From: an uncultured Clostridia bacterium
Lineage (GTDB): Bacteria > Bacillota > Clostridia > Oscillospirales > Oscillospiraceae
Direction of reading: 5' to 3'
NCBI GenBank assembly: GCA_947649615.1
Contig: CANSSG010000009.1
Coordinates: forward strand, 1 to 64,000
DNA length: 64,000 bases
The position numbers and the translations under genes are program-made. The notes under the pieces were generated by a model. That model searched no databases and was not told the origin of the DNA. It saw only the letters and a program-made list of their open reading frames with translations. Shown piece after piece: positions 26,316 to 35,468 of this stretch (position 1 is the stretch's first letter; each line of letters starts with the position of its first letter).

Positions 26316-27227
26316 ATGACATGGTACGCCCGTTTTGACGCCCTGGCCCCGTCCCACTTTCCCGGCATGGAAATCCTCCGGGAGGAGCCGATGGGCCGCC
26401 ACACCACCTTCCGGGTAGGAGGCCCCGCCCGCCGCTTCGCCCGTCCCGGCACGGAGGCGGAATGCGCCGCGCTGCTGGAACTGGCGGAGGAGGAGGGCTG
26501 GCCGGTGCTGCTGCTGGGCAACGGCTCCAATCTTTTGGTATCGGACAACGGCATAGACGCCCTGGCGGTCCACACGGGTCGCCTGAACGGCGTCTCACGC
26601 ACCGGCGGGACAGCCATTCAAGCGGGAGCGGGCCTGCGCCTGTCGAATTTAGCGGCCTTTGCCCGCCGGGAGAATCTGAGCGGCCTGGAGTTTGCCCACG
26701 GCATCCCCGGCAGCTTAGGCGGCGGCGTCTGCATGAACGCCGGGGCCTACGGCGGCGAAATGAAGCAGGTTCTAACCGCTGTCGCCGCATGGCTCCCCGG
26801 CCGGGGCGTCCAGCGCCTTCCGGCGGAGGACCTGGACCTGGGCTACCGCCACAGCCTGTTCAGCAATTCCCCCGGCGCGGTTCTGTCGGCGGAATTTCAC
26901 CTGGTCCCCCAAGACGGCGAAGCGATACAGGCCATGATGGACAGCCTGAGCCTCCGCCGCCGGGAAAAGCAGCCATTGGAATACCCCAGCGCCGGCAGCA
27001 CCTTCAAGCGCCCCGCCGGCCATTACGCAGGCGGCTTGATTGAGCAGTGCGGCTTAAAGGGGCATCGCATAGGCGGGGCGCAGGTATCGGAGAAACACGC
27101 GGGCTTCATCATCAATACCGGCGCTGCCACCTGCGCCGACATCCTGGCCTTGATTGCCCACGTACAGGAGGCGGTTTACCGGCAGACCGGCGTAAGCCTG
27201 GAACCTGAAGTCCGCATCATTCCATAG
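26316..27227 (+). CDS. murB: UDP-N-acetylenolpyruvoylglucosamine reductase
   Basis: FAD- and NADPH-dependent second step of UDP-MurNAc synthesis for peptidoglycan. HTTFRVGGPA, GNGSNLLVSD, GIPGSLGGGVCMNAGAYGGE and the C-terminal SAGSTFKRP with AGGLIEQCGLKG are typical of type II MurB. The start at 26316 has AGGAGG 7 bases upstream, giving 303 residues. It leads the murB-rapZ-yvcK cluster. Confidence 0.96.
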   Translation: MTWYARFDALAPSHFPGMEILREEPMGRHTTFRVGGPARRFARPGTEAECAALLELAEEEGWPVLLLGNGSNLLVSDNGIDALAVHTGRLNGVSRTGGTAIQAGAGLRLSNLAAFARRENLSGLEFAHGIPGSLGGGVCMNAGAYGGEMKQVLTAVAAWLPGRGVQRLPAEDLDLGYRHSLFSNSPGAVLSAEFHLVPQDGEAIQAMMDSLSLRRREKQPLEYPSAGSTFKRPAGHYAGGLIEQCGLKGHRIGGAQVSEKHAGFIINTGAATCADILALIAHVQEAVYRQTGVSLEPEVRIIP

Positions 27228-27259
27228 GGCGGCCCAGCGGGAGAGAGGGAGAGAGAAAC

Positions 27260-28120
27260 ATGGAAATACTGATTATATCCGGCCTGTCAGGGGGAGGCAA
27301 AAGCAAAGCCGCGTCCTTTTTGGAGGACGCGGGCTTCTACATCGTAGACAACATGCCTGCGGGGATGATATTGAAGTTTGCGGAGTTCTGCGCTTCCGGC
27401 AGCAGCCGCTACCAGCGCGCGGCGCTGGTCTATGACGTTCGCACCGCCGACACCTTCGACGAGTTTTTAGAAGTCCTGTCCACCCTCCGCCAGCGGGAGT
27501 ACGACTGCAAGCTGCTGTACCTGGAAGCGGAGGTGGGAACGATTATCAAGCGGTACAAGGAGACCCGCCGCATCCACCCCCTACAGGAGCAGTCCGGCTC
27601 ATTGGAGGCGGCGGTAGCCCGGGAAACCGCCCTTATGGCCCCCGTCCGTGCGCAGGCGGACGTGATCATAGATTCCAGCCGCTATTCGACGGCCCGTCTC
27701 CGGGGGGAGCTTCTGCGGCTGTTCGGCGGCGCGAAGCAGGCGGGGGAGATGCAGGTCAGCCTGGTATCGTTCGGCTTCAAGCACGGCCTGCCGTTAGAGG
27801 CAGATTTGGTATTCGACGTCCGCTTTATGCCAAACCCCTTTTACATCGACTCCATGCGCCCCAAGACGGGCCTGGACCCGGAGGTCTGCGGCTATGTATT
27901 TTCCTTCCGTGAAACGGAGCAATTTGTAGAAAAACTCCGGGACCTCCTCCGCTTCGTCCTCCCCCTGTACAAGGAGGAGGGAAAGACGGTGCTGGTAGCG
28001 GCCATAGGCTGCACCGGGGGCCGCCACCGCTCCGTAGCGGTGACCCACGCCTTAGCGGAGTACATACGCACCCTGGGCTATCAAGTCACGGAAAACCACC
28101 GCGACATGACAAGAACATAA
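27260..28120 (+). CDS. rapZ: RapZ/YvcJ nucleotide-binding protein
   Basis: A P-loop protein (ISGLSGGGKSKA at the N-terminus) of 286 residues with the C-terminal VLVAAIGCTGGRHRSV motif of the family. In Escherichia coli RapZ guides RNase E to a small RNA; in Firmicutes the homologue YvcJ binds GTP and affects competence. It stands 32 bases after murB and 21 bases before yvcK, the usual neighbourhood. Confidence 0.94.
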   Translation: MEILIISGLSGGGKSKAASFLEDAGFYIVDNMPAGMILKFAEFCASGSSRYQRAALVYDVRTADTFDEFLEVLSTLRQREYDCKLLYLEAEVGTIIKRYKETRRIHPLQEQSGSLEAAVARETALMAPVRAQADVIIDSSRYSTARLRGELLRLFGGAKQAGEMQVSLVSFGFKHGLPLEADLVFDVRFMPNPFYIDSMRPKTGLDPEVCGYVFSFRETEQFVEKLRDLLRFVLPLYKEEGKTVLVAAIGCTGGRHRSVAVTHALAEYIRTLGYQVTENHRDMTRT

Positions 28121-28141
28121 AAGGAATCAGGATAAACGGCT

Positions 28142-29176
28142 ATGAATGAACAACAACGCTACCGCGGCCCCAGCGGAAAAGGACCCAAGATCACCGCCAT
28201 TGGCGGCGGCACGGGCCTGTCCACCATGCTGCGGGGCCTAAAGCGGCACACCAACAATCTGACGGCCATCGTGACGGTAGCCGACGACGGAGGCGGTTCG
28301 GGGGTTCTGCGCCAGGAGTTGGGGATGCTGCCTCCCGGCGACGTACGCAACTGCTTGGAGGCCCTGGCCAACGTAGAGCCGCTTATGGCCGAGCTGCTCC
28401 ACTACCGCTTCACGGAAGGCTCTCTGAAGGGCCAAAGCTTCGGCAACCTATTCCTCGCGGCGCTGGACGGCATATCCGGCAGCTTTGACCAGGCGGTAAG
28501 CCGCATGGGCCAAGTCCTGGCCATCACGGGCCGCGTCATCCCGGTAACCACCAGCAACGTGCAGTTGGAGGCAGAATTTGAAAACGGGGTAAAGGTTCTG
28601 GGCGAGTCCAAAATATTTTTCTGCAAAAAGCGGGAGGACTGCCGCATCCGCCGCGTCCGGCTGCTGCCGGAGCGTCCTCCGGCCCTGGAAGCGGCGCTGG
28701 AAGCCATCCGAGAAGCGGACATGATCCTTCTTGGCCCCGGCAGCCTGTACACCAGCATCATTCCGAATCTTCTGGTAGACGGCATAGCGGAAGCCATCGC
28801 GGCGTCCCCGGCCCTGAAAATCTACATCGCCAACGTCATGACCCAGGAGGGGGAGACGGAAGGCTGCACCGCCGCCGACCACATCCGCGCGCTGTTCCAG
28901 CACTCCATGCCTGACCTGTTCCGCCTGTGCCTGGTCAATTCCTCCCCGATCCCCCAGGAGGTGCTGGCCCGTTACGCCCAGGAGGGCGCGGAGCCGCTCC
29001 GTTTTGACAAGGCCAAATGCGCCGGATTGGGCGTGGAGCTGGTAAGCCGCCCGGTATCCGCAGTCCGGGACGGCTACGTCCGCCACGACAGCGAGCTGTT
29101 AGCCGCCGCCCTGCTGGAACTTCACGCCCAGCGCAGCGTCCGCATCGCCGGTCTCGGCAAATATAAAACAGAGTGA
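28142..29176 (+). CDS. yvcK: Gluconeogenesis factor YvcK/CofD-like
   Basis: A 344-residue CofD-fold protein that binds UDP-sugars and is needed for normal cell shape on gluconeogenic carbon sources in Bacillus. TAIGGGTGLSTMLRGLK, VADDGGGSGVLRQE, PPGDVRNCLEALA and LGPGSLYTSIIPNLLV are conserved. In many Firmicutes whiA follows, but here a terminator comes directly after the stop. Confidence 0.95.
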   Translation: MNEQQRYRGPSGKGPKITAIGGGTGLSTMLRGLKRHTNNLTAIVTVADDGGGSGVLRQELGMLPPGDVRNCLEALANVEPLMAELLHYRFTEGSLKGQSFGNLFLAALDGISGSFDQAVSRMGQVLAITGRVIPVTTSNVQLEAEFENGVKVLGESKIFFCKKREDCRIRRVRLLPERPPALEAALEAIREADMILLGPGSLYTSIIPNLLVDGIAEAIAASPALKIYIANVMTQEGETEGCTAADHIRALFQHSMPDLFRLCLVNSSPIPQEVLARYAQEGAEPLRFDKAKCAGLGVELVSRPVSAVRDGYVRHDSELLAAALLELHAQRSVRIAGLGKYKTE

Positions 29177-29203
29177 GGGCAACGGCCCCCACTCTGTTTT
29201 ATA
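29162..29203. terminator. Bidirectional terminator between yvcK and the phosphodiesterase gene
   Basis: TATAAAACAGAGTG pairs exactly with its complement, with an inner GGGC/GCCC stem. The left arm overlaps the last codons of yvcK and the right arm ends next to the stop at 29204. Confidence 0.85.
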
Positions 29204-30061
29204 CTAATCCTTTTCAACCCCTTCGGCTGTACAATCCGGCGCAAACCCCTCAAAGATGCAGGGTACGCCCTCTTTTTCCAGCCGCTCCATGGTTTCCTTA
29301 TCCCTGACGGTCCAAGCCACCTCATGGACCCCATAGATTTTTTTCATCGCCCGCAAGCTGGCATTATGGCGGTCTTTGCAGTTATACGCAATAAAATCCG
29401 GCCTTGTGGCGGCGGTGCTGAGCAGGTTCGTCAGTACAAACCGGGCGGCCCACGGCAGGCTCCCCACTTCGCTTTCCTTCAGGAAGTTCTGGCTCAACTG
29501 CCCCCGGATGGCCTCCGGGTATTTCTTTTTCAGCCGTAGCAGCACCCCGGGATGAAAGGACTCCACGCAGTATACCCCGTTCCAATCCTTCAGCAGCGCC
29601 ATCGCCGCGTCCGTCAGGGCGGCGGCGTTGTTTTTTTCGACCTTCAGTTCCACCACCAGGGGCGTTTTCCCTTCAAACAGCGCCAGCACCTCCGGAAACA
29701 GGGGGATGGTCTCGCCCGTTCCCTGCAAAGGATAGTCCTTCAAATCCGCCGCCGTCAAGTCCTCAATAAACGCCTTTTTCCCGCAGACCCTTGACAAATC
29801 GCTGTCATGCACCACCGCCAACTGGCCGTCGGCCATAAGATGCACATCCAATTCCGCGCCGAAGCCGCCCTCTGCCGCCGCCCGGAAAGCGGCCATTGAA
29901 TTTTCCGGCCTGCCCAGACGCAGGTCGTGCAGCCCCCGGTGGGCGTACCGGACGCCGGCCAGCTTTTCCCATCCGGGCTGGCCCCGGCGGGGAAGGAGCA
30001 TCCATCCCCAAATCCCCGCCGCGCCTGCGCAGCCCGCCGCAATCTTACCCAGCAGTTTCAT
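29204..30061 (-). CDS. Glycerophosphodiester phosphodiesterase
   Basis: Splits glycerophosphodiesters into glycerol 3-phosphate and an alcohol. YAHRGLHD, ENSMAAF, GAELDVHLMADGQLAVVHD and VVELK give the catalytic His pair and metal-binding acids. It has 285 residues, with an N-terminal hydrophobic segment (about 5-22) that looks like a membrane anchor, so it may act at the outer face of the membrane. It is the last gene of an operon with an MFS transporter and a HAD phosphatase, which suggests scavenging of phosphodiesters or glycerol phosphates. Confidence 0.92.
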   Translation of the reverse strand: MKLLGKIAAGCAGAAGIWGWMLLPRRGQPGWEKLAGVRYAHRGLHDLRLGRPENSMAAFRAAAEGGFGAELDVHLMADGQLAVVHDSDLSRVCGKKAFIEDLTAADLKDYPLQGTGETIPLFPEVLALFEGKTPLVVELKVEKNNAAALTDAAMALLKDWNGVYCVESFHPGVLLRLKKKYPEAIRGQLSQNFLKESEVGSLPWAARFVLTNLLSTAATRPDFIAYNCKDRHNASLRAMKKIYGVHEVAWTVRDKETMERLEKEGVPCIFEGFAPDCTAEGVEKD

Positions 30062-30080
30062 CCGTCCAATCCTTCCCCGC

Positions 30081-31424
30081 TTAATCGTCCATATCCTCGA
30101 AAGCGGCCAGCCCCTTCTTTGCTTCCGCCCTGCTGTCCCCGTGCTTCACAAAGCACATAGTAACAAAGCTCATAGCCACAAAAAACGCCGCATAGGGGAA
30201 CAACACCTGATAACTGACGGATTTCATCAGCGTCCCGGCCAGCATGGGGGTAACCACCTGCGCGGCCATAGACGCGGTGTAGTAGTACCCGGTAAACTTC
30301 CCCACATCGCTGCCCCGGCACATTTCCACCACCATAGGCAGGGAGTTGACGTTAATCGCCGCCCAGGCCAGCCCCACCAGGGCAAAGGCCACATACATCA
30401 CCGGCGTGATGGAAGATGCGTTGTAGGTCAGGAAGAATCCCGCCGTAAAGCAGGCCGCCAGCAGCACCACGCCGGACATGATGGTCTTTTTCCGTCCCAC
30501 CTTGGACGCGACGACGCCGATAGGGATATAGGACACGATGGCACCCACGGTAGCCACCATCAGGCAGGTGGCCGCGCCTCCCACGCCCTCGCCCATAACC
30601 TCCGCCAGGTAAGTAGAAAACCAGGTGGTCACGCCGTTGTATCCCACAAACCACAGCGCGATAGAAGCCAGCAGGAACGCCAGGCTTCTCTTGACCGGCG
30701 CGGGAAGGGCCTCATGGCCGCTGCCGTCGTCCTCGGCGAGGTTCCATTCCGGGTGTTTTTTCTCCAGCGCCCGGTTTTGCTTTACCAACTCCGGCTCTTT
30801 AATGGTAACCAGCAGAATCACCACCGCCGCCGCCATAATAAGGGACACGATTAAAAACAGCGGCCGGTAATCGACATGTGCCATTTCCTTCACCTTCGCG
30901 GTAGGATACAGCACCGCCGCCACTGCCAGATAGATAACGCCTCCCACCGCGCCCATCAGGTTAATCACAGCGTTTGCCTTGCTGCGCAGGGGTTTGGGCG
31001 TCACATCCGGCATAAGGGCCACGGCAGGGGACCGGTAAGTCCCCATCGCGATAAGCAGCAGCCCCAGCACGATAACAAAGCCGGCCAGCTTAAACCCCGC
31101 GGCTTCCTGGGAATAGCTATTGTCCAGGGCGGGGAGGAGGTTCATGAGGATCACGGCCCCGGCGGTGCCGCCGATGATATAGGGGGTGCGGCTTCCCAGC
31201 CTGGTATTGGTTTTGTCAGACAGCCCCCCGAAGAAGGGGAGCATAAACAACGCCAAAATATTATCCGCCGCCATAATCATCCCGGTAAGGGACTCATCCA
31301 TGTGGAAGGTCTCCCGAAGGATCAGCGGCACCAGATTGTCATACATCTGCCAAAAGGCGCAGATAGACAAAAAGGCCAGCCCCACCAAAATCGTGCGTCT
31401 GTTGTCCAGCTTCCGTTCATTCAT
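30081..31424 (-). CDS. MFS transporter, GPH/SLC45-like
   Basis: A 447-residue carrier with about 12 hydrophobic segments and the first-loop motif GGLSDKTNTRLGSRTPYII, close to the sugar-cation symporters (GPH) and SLC45 group. I choose the ATG at 31424 because GGGAGG lies 6 bases ahead of it; a frame-matched ATG at 31439 would contain that site. The substrate is unknown; neighbours hint at a phosphate ester or a sugar. Confidence 0.85.
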   Translation of the reverse strand: MNERKLDNRRTILVGLAFLSICAFWQMYDNLVPLILRETFHMDESLTGMIMAADNILALFMLPFFGGLSDKTNTRLGSRTPYIIGGTAGAVILMNLLPALDNSYSQEAAGFKLAGFVIVLGLLLIAMGTYRSPAVALMPDVTPKPLRSKANAVINLMGAVGGVIYLAVAAVLYPTAKVKEMAHVDYRPLFLIVSLIMAAAVVILLVTIKEPELVKQNRALEKKHPEWNLAEDDGSGHEALPAPVKRSLAFLLASIALWFVGYNGVTTWFSTYLAEVMGEGVGGAATCLMVATVGAIVSYIPIGVVASKVGRKKTIMSGVVLLAACFTAGFFLTYNASSITPVMYVAFALVGLAWAAINVNSLPMVVEMCRGSDVGKFTGYYYTASMAAQVVTPMLAGTLMKSVSYQVLFPYAAFFVAMSFVTMCFVKHGDSRAEAKKGLAAFEDMDD

Positions 31425-31467
31425 TATTTTTCCTCCCATCTCTCATCCCCAAAAGCCGCAAAAAAAC

Positions 31468-32280
31468 TCAGCGCCCACTGTCTTTTGCCTTCACCCAGGC
31501 TTCCCCCAGGGCGGCAATATCTTCAAACACCCAGGTAGGCTTTTCCCCGCTGGCCTCCACATCGTCCATCGTCCCATCGCCGGAGAGCACAAACGCCGTG
31601 TCCACCCCCGCGCGGACGCCGGAAGCGATATCGGTATACATCCGGTCCCCGACCATTACGGCCTCCTCAGGCCGGAACCCAGTGCGCTCCAAAGCCAGGC
31701 GGATCATCGCCGGCTCAGGCTTCCCGATACACCGGGGCCGCCGCCCGGTAGCGCGGCAAAGCATCTCGCATACGCTCCCCACATCCGGCACGGAGCCATA
31801 CCAGGTGGGGCAGACCCAATCCAGGTTAGCGGCAATATACTCCACCCCCCGGTTGAGCAGAATACAGGCGTCCTCCAGCTTCCGGAACACCAGCTCTGTA
31901 TCAAATCCCATCAGCAGGCAGTCAATATCATCCTCCAGCCTGTCCGTAACGGGGATTCCCGCCCCCGCAAGCTGCTGGCGGAAAGTGGCCGTCCCAAAGG
32001 CGTAGCACTTATGAAACGGCGGCCGCCTGGACAAATCGTCAATGAGCGCGTCCACGGAAGTCAAAAAATCCTCTTTTACCGAAGAAATCCCCATACGATC
32101 CAGCTTTTCAATATAAGCGTCCACGGAGCGGGAAGAATTATTGGACAGGAACAAGTACCGCCCGCCCCCGGCGCGGACGGCGTCCAAAAAGGGGACCGTC
32201 CCCGGAAACAGGTACTCGTCCACATAGATGGTGCCGTCCATATCCAGCAGGAACAGTTTTTTATCTCGCAACAAGGCCAT
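31468..32280 (-). CDS. HAD-superfamily subfamily IIA phosphatase
   Basis: 270 residues with the nucleophile motif LLDMDGTIYVD, LFLSNNSSRS, the lysine in GKPEPAM and MVGDRMYTDIASGVRAGVD. This is the NagD/AraL/phosphoglycolate-phosphatase group, with a C2a cap between motifs I and III. Members hydrolyse sugar or glycerol phosphates, and the phosphodiesterase downstream would supply glycerol 3-phosphate; the true substrate is not known. TTAGGAGA precedes the ATG. Confidence 0.9.
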   Translation of the reverse strand: MALLRDKKLFLLDMDGTIYVDEYLFPGTVPFLDAVRAGGGRYLFLSNNSSRSVDAYIEKLDRMGISSVKEDFLTSVDALIDDLSRRPPFHKCYAFGTATFRQQLAGAGIPVTDRLEDDIDCLLMGFDTELVFRKLEDACILLNRGVEYIAANLDWVCPTWYGSVPDVGSVCEMLCRATGRRPRCIGKPEPAMIRLALERTGFRPEEAVMVGDRMYTDIASGVRAGVDTAFVLSGDGTMDDVEASGEKPTWVFEDIAALGEAWVKAKDSGR

Positions 32281-32313
32281 AAGCGTATCTCCTAAGTGAA
32301 AAGGTTCCTGTCC

Positions 32314-32342
32314 ATATTACTACAAACCCACCCCGGTGTCCA
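32314..32342 (-). promoter_or_regulatory. Promoter of the HAD-MFS-phosphodiesterase operon
   Basis: TGGACA (32337-32342), a 17-base spacer and TAATAT (32314-32319). Confidence 0.6.
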
Positions 32343-32411
32343 CACAAAATCCCCAGACGTGTAAAATTTCACACCCCATAAAATTTTCTTTATTATTAAA
32401 ATAAGTGTTTC

Positions 32412-32440
32412 TTGCAATCCAAGCCGTTTTTTGGTATAAT
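32412..32440 (+). promoter_or_regulatory. dnaA promoter
   Basis: TTGCAA (32412-32417), a 17-base spacer and a perfect TATAAT with extended TG (32435-32440). An AT-rich stretch lies just upstream at 32378-32406. The leader before dnaA is about 55 bases. Confidence 0.8.
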
Positions 32441-32502
32441 AGATTAAATATATAATGCCCGGAAAGAAACCCGGAACCGAGAAAAAAGAGGGGAGAGCTT
32501 CT

Positions 32503-33816
32503 ATGCAATCTGTTTCCGATATATGGTCCATGATTCTGGACAGACTGCGGGCGGACCTGTCAGAAACCACCATCAAAACCTGGTTTGACGAAACCACCGT
32601 AGTAGCCCTGGAGGGCAGCGAACTGATCCTCCACTGCCCCAACGCCTTCAAGCGCACCAACATCCAAGACCGCTTCCTTCCCAACATCGAAGCGGGGCTG
32701 AAGGATATCTTTTCCTCCAACATGACCGTCGTACTGCTGGACGACGAAGGCCTGCGCCGCCGGGAGAGCCGGGAGGAAGCCAAGCCGGCCTCCATCATGG
32801 ACAGCGGGGAGTTCACCTTTGAGACCTTCGTGGTCGGCCCATCGAACCATCTGGCCTGTTCCGCCGCCCGGGCGGTAGCGGACGCCCCCGGCCAGCACTA
32901 TAACCCCCTGTTCATTTACGGAAGTTCCGGCCTTGGCAAGACCCACCTCCTCTACGCCATCGCCCACGTTATCCGCCAGAAGTCCCCAAACGCCAGGATT
33001 CTCTACATCAAGGGAGACGAATTTATCAACGACTTCATTGAAACCGTCCGTTCTGGCCGCTCCATGAACGACTTCCGCGTCAAGTACCGGGAAGCGGATT
33101 TAATGCTGGTGGACGACATCCAGTTCGTCGCGGGGAAGGTAGAGACCCAGAATGAATTTTTCCACACCTTCAACACGCTGTATGAGAGCAAGCGCCAAAT
33201 CGTCCTCACCTCCGACCGCCCCCCCCAGGAAATGACCCTGTTGGACGACCGCCTGCGCACCCGTTTTGAATGGGGCCTGATGGCGGACGTACAGCAACCG
33301 GTGCTGGAAACCCGGGTAGCCATCGTCAAAAACAAAGCGGCCAACCTGGGCTTAATACTGGACGACTCCATTGCCAACTACATCGCCAATAAAATCACCT
33401 CCAACGTCCGCCAGCTGGAAGGCACCGTCCACAAGATCAAGGCATTCCACGACCTGGACATGGAGATAGACCAATCCACCGTAGACCGGGCCATCCAGGA
33501 TATGATCCGCTCCAACGAATTCACCATCACCCCGGACAACATCATCCGGGAAGTATGCCGCTTCTTCCGGGTGGAGGAAGACCAAATCCGCGGGCCGTCC
33601 CGCAGCCGGGACATCCTCAACGCCCGGCAGATTGCCATGTACCTGATCCGCAGCATGACCAGCATTTCCCTGGACGAGACCGGCAAGCTCTTCGGCGGGA
33701 GGGACCACTCCACCGCATTGAACGGCATCACCAAGGTAGAAGCCCGCATGAAAAAGGACCACACCTACGCGGAAACGGTAAAGGCCATCATCACCAACAT
33801 CAACTCTACAAAGTAG
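32503..33816 (+). CDS. dnaA: Chromosomal replication initiator DnaA
   Basis: Binds DnaA boxes and opens oriC. All four domains are visible: the N-terminal interaction domain (to about 75), a short linker, the AAA+ core with GSSGLGKTHLL and LMLVDDIQFVAGK, and the C-terminal helix-turn-helix with GGRDHSTALNGITKVE. The ATG at 32503 follows GAGGGGAG. The 437-residue length is typical. Left of dnaA there is no rpmH-rnpA-yidC cluster, which is the usual neighbour in Firmicutes. Confidence 0.98.
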   Translation: MQSVSDIWSMILDRLRADLSETTIKTWFDETTVVALEGSELILHCPNAFKRTNIQDRFLPNIEAGLKDIFSSNMTVVLLDDEGLRRRESREEAKPASIMDSGEFTFETFVVGPSNHLACSAARAVADAPGQHYNPLFIYGSSGLGKTHLLYAIAHVIRQKSPNARILYIKGDEFINDFIETVRSGRSMNDFRVKYREADLMLVDDIQFVAGKVETQNEFFHTFNTLYESKRQIVLTSDRPPQEMTLLDDRLRTRFEWGLMADVQQPVLETRVAIVKNKAANLGLILDDSIANYIANKITSNVRQLEGTVHKIKAFHDLDMEIDQSTVDRAIQDMIRSNEFTITPDNIIREVCRFFRVEEDQIRGPSRSRDILNARQIAMYLIRSMTSISLDETGKLFGGRDHSTALNGITKVEARMKKDHTYAETVKAIITNINSTK

Positions 33817-33835
33817 CGGGTCCGCCTAACGGCAG

Positions 33836-34065
33836 GTTTCCACATTTTCCCCCAAGTTTTCCACAAAACAAACCGAAACTTTTCAACACACCCTGTGGAA
33901 ATCCCCTGCCCCCGCATCCCCTGTGGAAACCCGCTCCAATTTCCCGCCATTTTCCACAATTTATTTCCCGCCCATTTTCCCAGATTTCCCAATGCTTTCA
34001 CCCACTTATCCACAAAAAATCCCTCTACCGCTTCTTCTGCTGAAAAATATACTATATTTATTCTT
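33836..34065. other. Origin of chromosome replication (oriC) with DnaA boxes
   Basis: The dnaA-dnaN gap contains an exact DnaA box TTATCCACA (34006-34014), one-mismatch boxes TTTTCCACA (33857-33865, 33950-33958) and weaker boxes at 33836-33844 and, inverted, at 33894-33902 and 33922-33930. An AT-rich stretch at 34041-34065 next to the perfect box is a good candidate for the unwinding element. The purine/pyrimidine bias of the + strand changes near 35 kb. Confidence 0.88.
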
Positions 34066-34125
34066 CCAACCCCCCAAAAATACCTGAACCGTCCACAACC
34101 GCCAAAAACGAAAGGACAAAAACCT

Positions 34126-35235
34126 ATGAAGTTTTCCTGTGAAAAACTCCTTTTACAAAACGCGGCGTCCACCGCATCCCGCGCTACAGCAGCCAAAAGC
34201 ACCATCCCCGCCCTAGAAGGCATCCTTCTGCAAGCAGGAACACAACTGACCATCTCCGGCTACAACATGCAGACCGGCATCCGGACCCACCTGGAAGCGG
34301 ACGTCACGGAAGAAGGCGCCCTGGTACTCCCATCCCGCCTTTTCAACGAAATCCTCCGCCGCCTGCCGGACGACGTCGTAACATTCGCTTCCGACGGCAA
34401 TATGAACGTGCGCCTGACCTGCGGCGACGCGTCCTATAATATAACCGCCCTATCTGCCAACGACTACCCGGAACTCCCAGAAGTAGAGGACCAATACGCC
34501 ATCCGCATCCAGCAAAACATCCTCCGCTCCATGATTTCCGAGACCTCCTTCGCCATCTCCACCGACGAAGCCCGGCCCATCCATACCGGCTCCCTCTTTG
34601 AGATTGAAGAAGGCTCCCTCACCGTAGTCAGCGTGGACGGGTTCCGTCTCGCCCTCCGCCAGGAACCCCTGGACGGCGCAAAGGGCGGCTCCTTCCGCTT
34701 TGTAGCCCCCGGCACGGCGCTGAACGAAGTAGAGAAGATATGCACCGACACAGAAGAGGAAATCTCCATCACTTTGGGAAGCCGCCATCTGCTGTTCGAA
34801 TGCGGCGAAACGCAGCTCATCTGCCGCCGCCTGGAAGGCGAATTTCTGGACTACCGCACCGCCATCCCCCGCTCCAACCCCATTTCCGTCACGGCAAACA
34901 CAAAATCCCTCATCAATACAATTGACCGCGTATCGGTAGTTATCTCCGAAAAGCAGAAAAGCCCGGTGCAATGCGTCTTTGACGCCGGGAAAGTCACCAT
35001 GTCCGCCAGGACCACCAGCGGCGAGGCCCGGGATGTCTGCGCTGTAGACGGCGACGGCGGCGGCCTGACCATCGGCTTTAATAACCGGTACCTGATGGAC
35101 GCGCTCAAAAACGCCCCGGCGGATGAAGTAAGGCTGGAACTGAACACCAACATTTCCCCCTGCGTCATCCTGCCCACGGAAGGGGAAGAGCGGTTTCTTT
35201 ACATGGTTCTCCCCGTCCGGCTGAAAAACAACTGA
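34126..35235 (+). CDS. dnaN: DNA polymerase III beta subunit (sliding clamp)
   Basis: Ring-shaped clamp that holds the replicative polymerase on DNA. The 369 residues show the three-fold clamp repeat, beginning MKFSCEKLLLQNAASTASRA and ending YMVLPVRLKNN, as is usual. The start at 34126 follows AAAGGA; the frame upstream runs into oriC. The coding strand is markedly C-rich and G-poor, unlike recF, gyrB and gyrA downstream. Confidence 0.97.
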   Translation: MKFSCEKLLLQNAASTASRATAAKSTIPALEGILLQAGTQLTISGYNMQTGIRTHLEADVTEEGALVLPSRLFNEILRRLPDDVVTFASDGNMNVRLTCGDASYNITALSANDYPELPEVEDQYAIRIQQNILRSMISETSFAISTDEARPIHTGSLFEIEEGSLTVVSVDGFRLALRQEPLDGAKGGSFRFVAPGTALNEVEKICTDTEEEISITLGSRHLLFECGETQLICRRLEGEFLDYRTAIPRSNPISVTANTKSLINTIDRVSVVISEKQKSPVQCVFDAGKVTMSARTTSGEARDVCAVDGDGGGLTIGFNNRYLMDALKNAPADEVRLELNTNISPCVILPTEGEERFLYMVLPVRLKNN

Positions 35236-35252
35236 TTTGGGTATACTTGATT

Positions 35253-35468
35253 ATGGAAACAATTACCATTACAACCGAATACATCCAGCTGCAAGACCTG
35301 ATGAAGCTGGCATCCATGGTATCTACGGGCGGCGAGGCCAAACAGCTTATTCAGGACGGGCAGGTCCTTGTCAACGGGGAACCCTGTTTGCAGCGGGGCA
35401 GGAAGCTCCGTCCAGGGGACGCCGTCTCCTATCAAAACCGGACCTGCACCCCGGCCTATGCGGATTGA
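35253..35468 (+). CDS. S4-domain RNA-binding protein (YaaA type)
   Basis: A 71-residue protein that is almost entirely an S4 fold: LQDLMKLASMVSTGGEAKQL, then GQVLVNGEPCLQRGRKLRPGD. The conserved place between dnaN and recF identifies it as the YaaA-type protein of Firmicutes, whose job is unsettled (ribosome assembly has been suggested). ATG 35253 is chosen over the in-frame TTG at 35247; neither has a clear ribosome site. Its end overlaps recF by 11 bases. Confidence 0.88.
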   Translation: METITITTEYIQLQDLMKLASMVSTGGEAKQLIQDGQVLVNGEPCLQRGRKLRPGDAVSYQNRTCTPAYAD

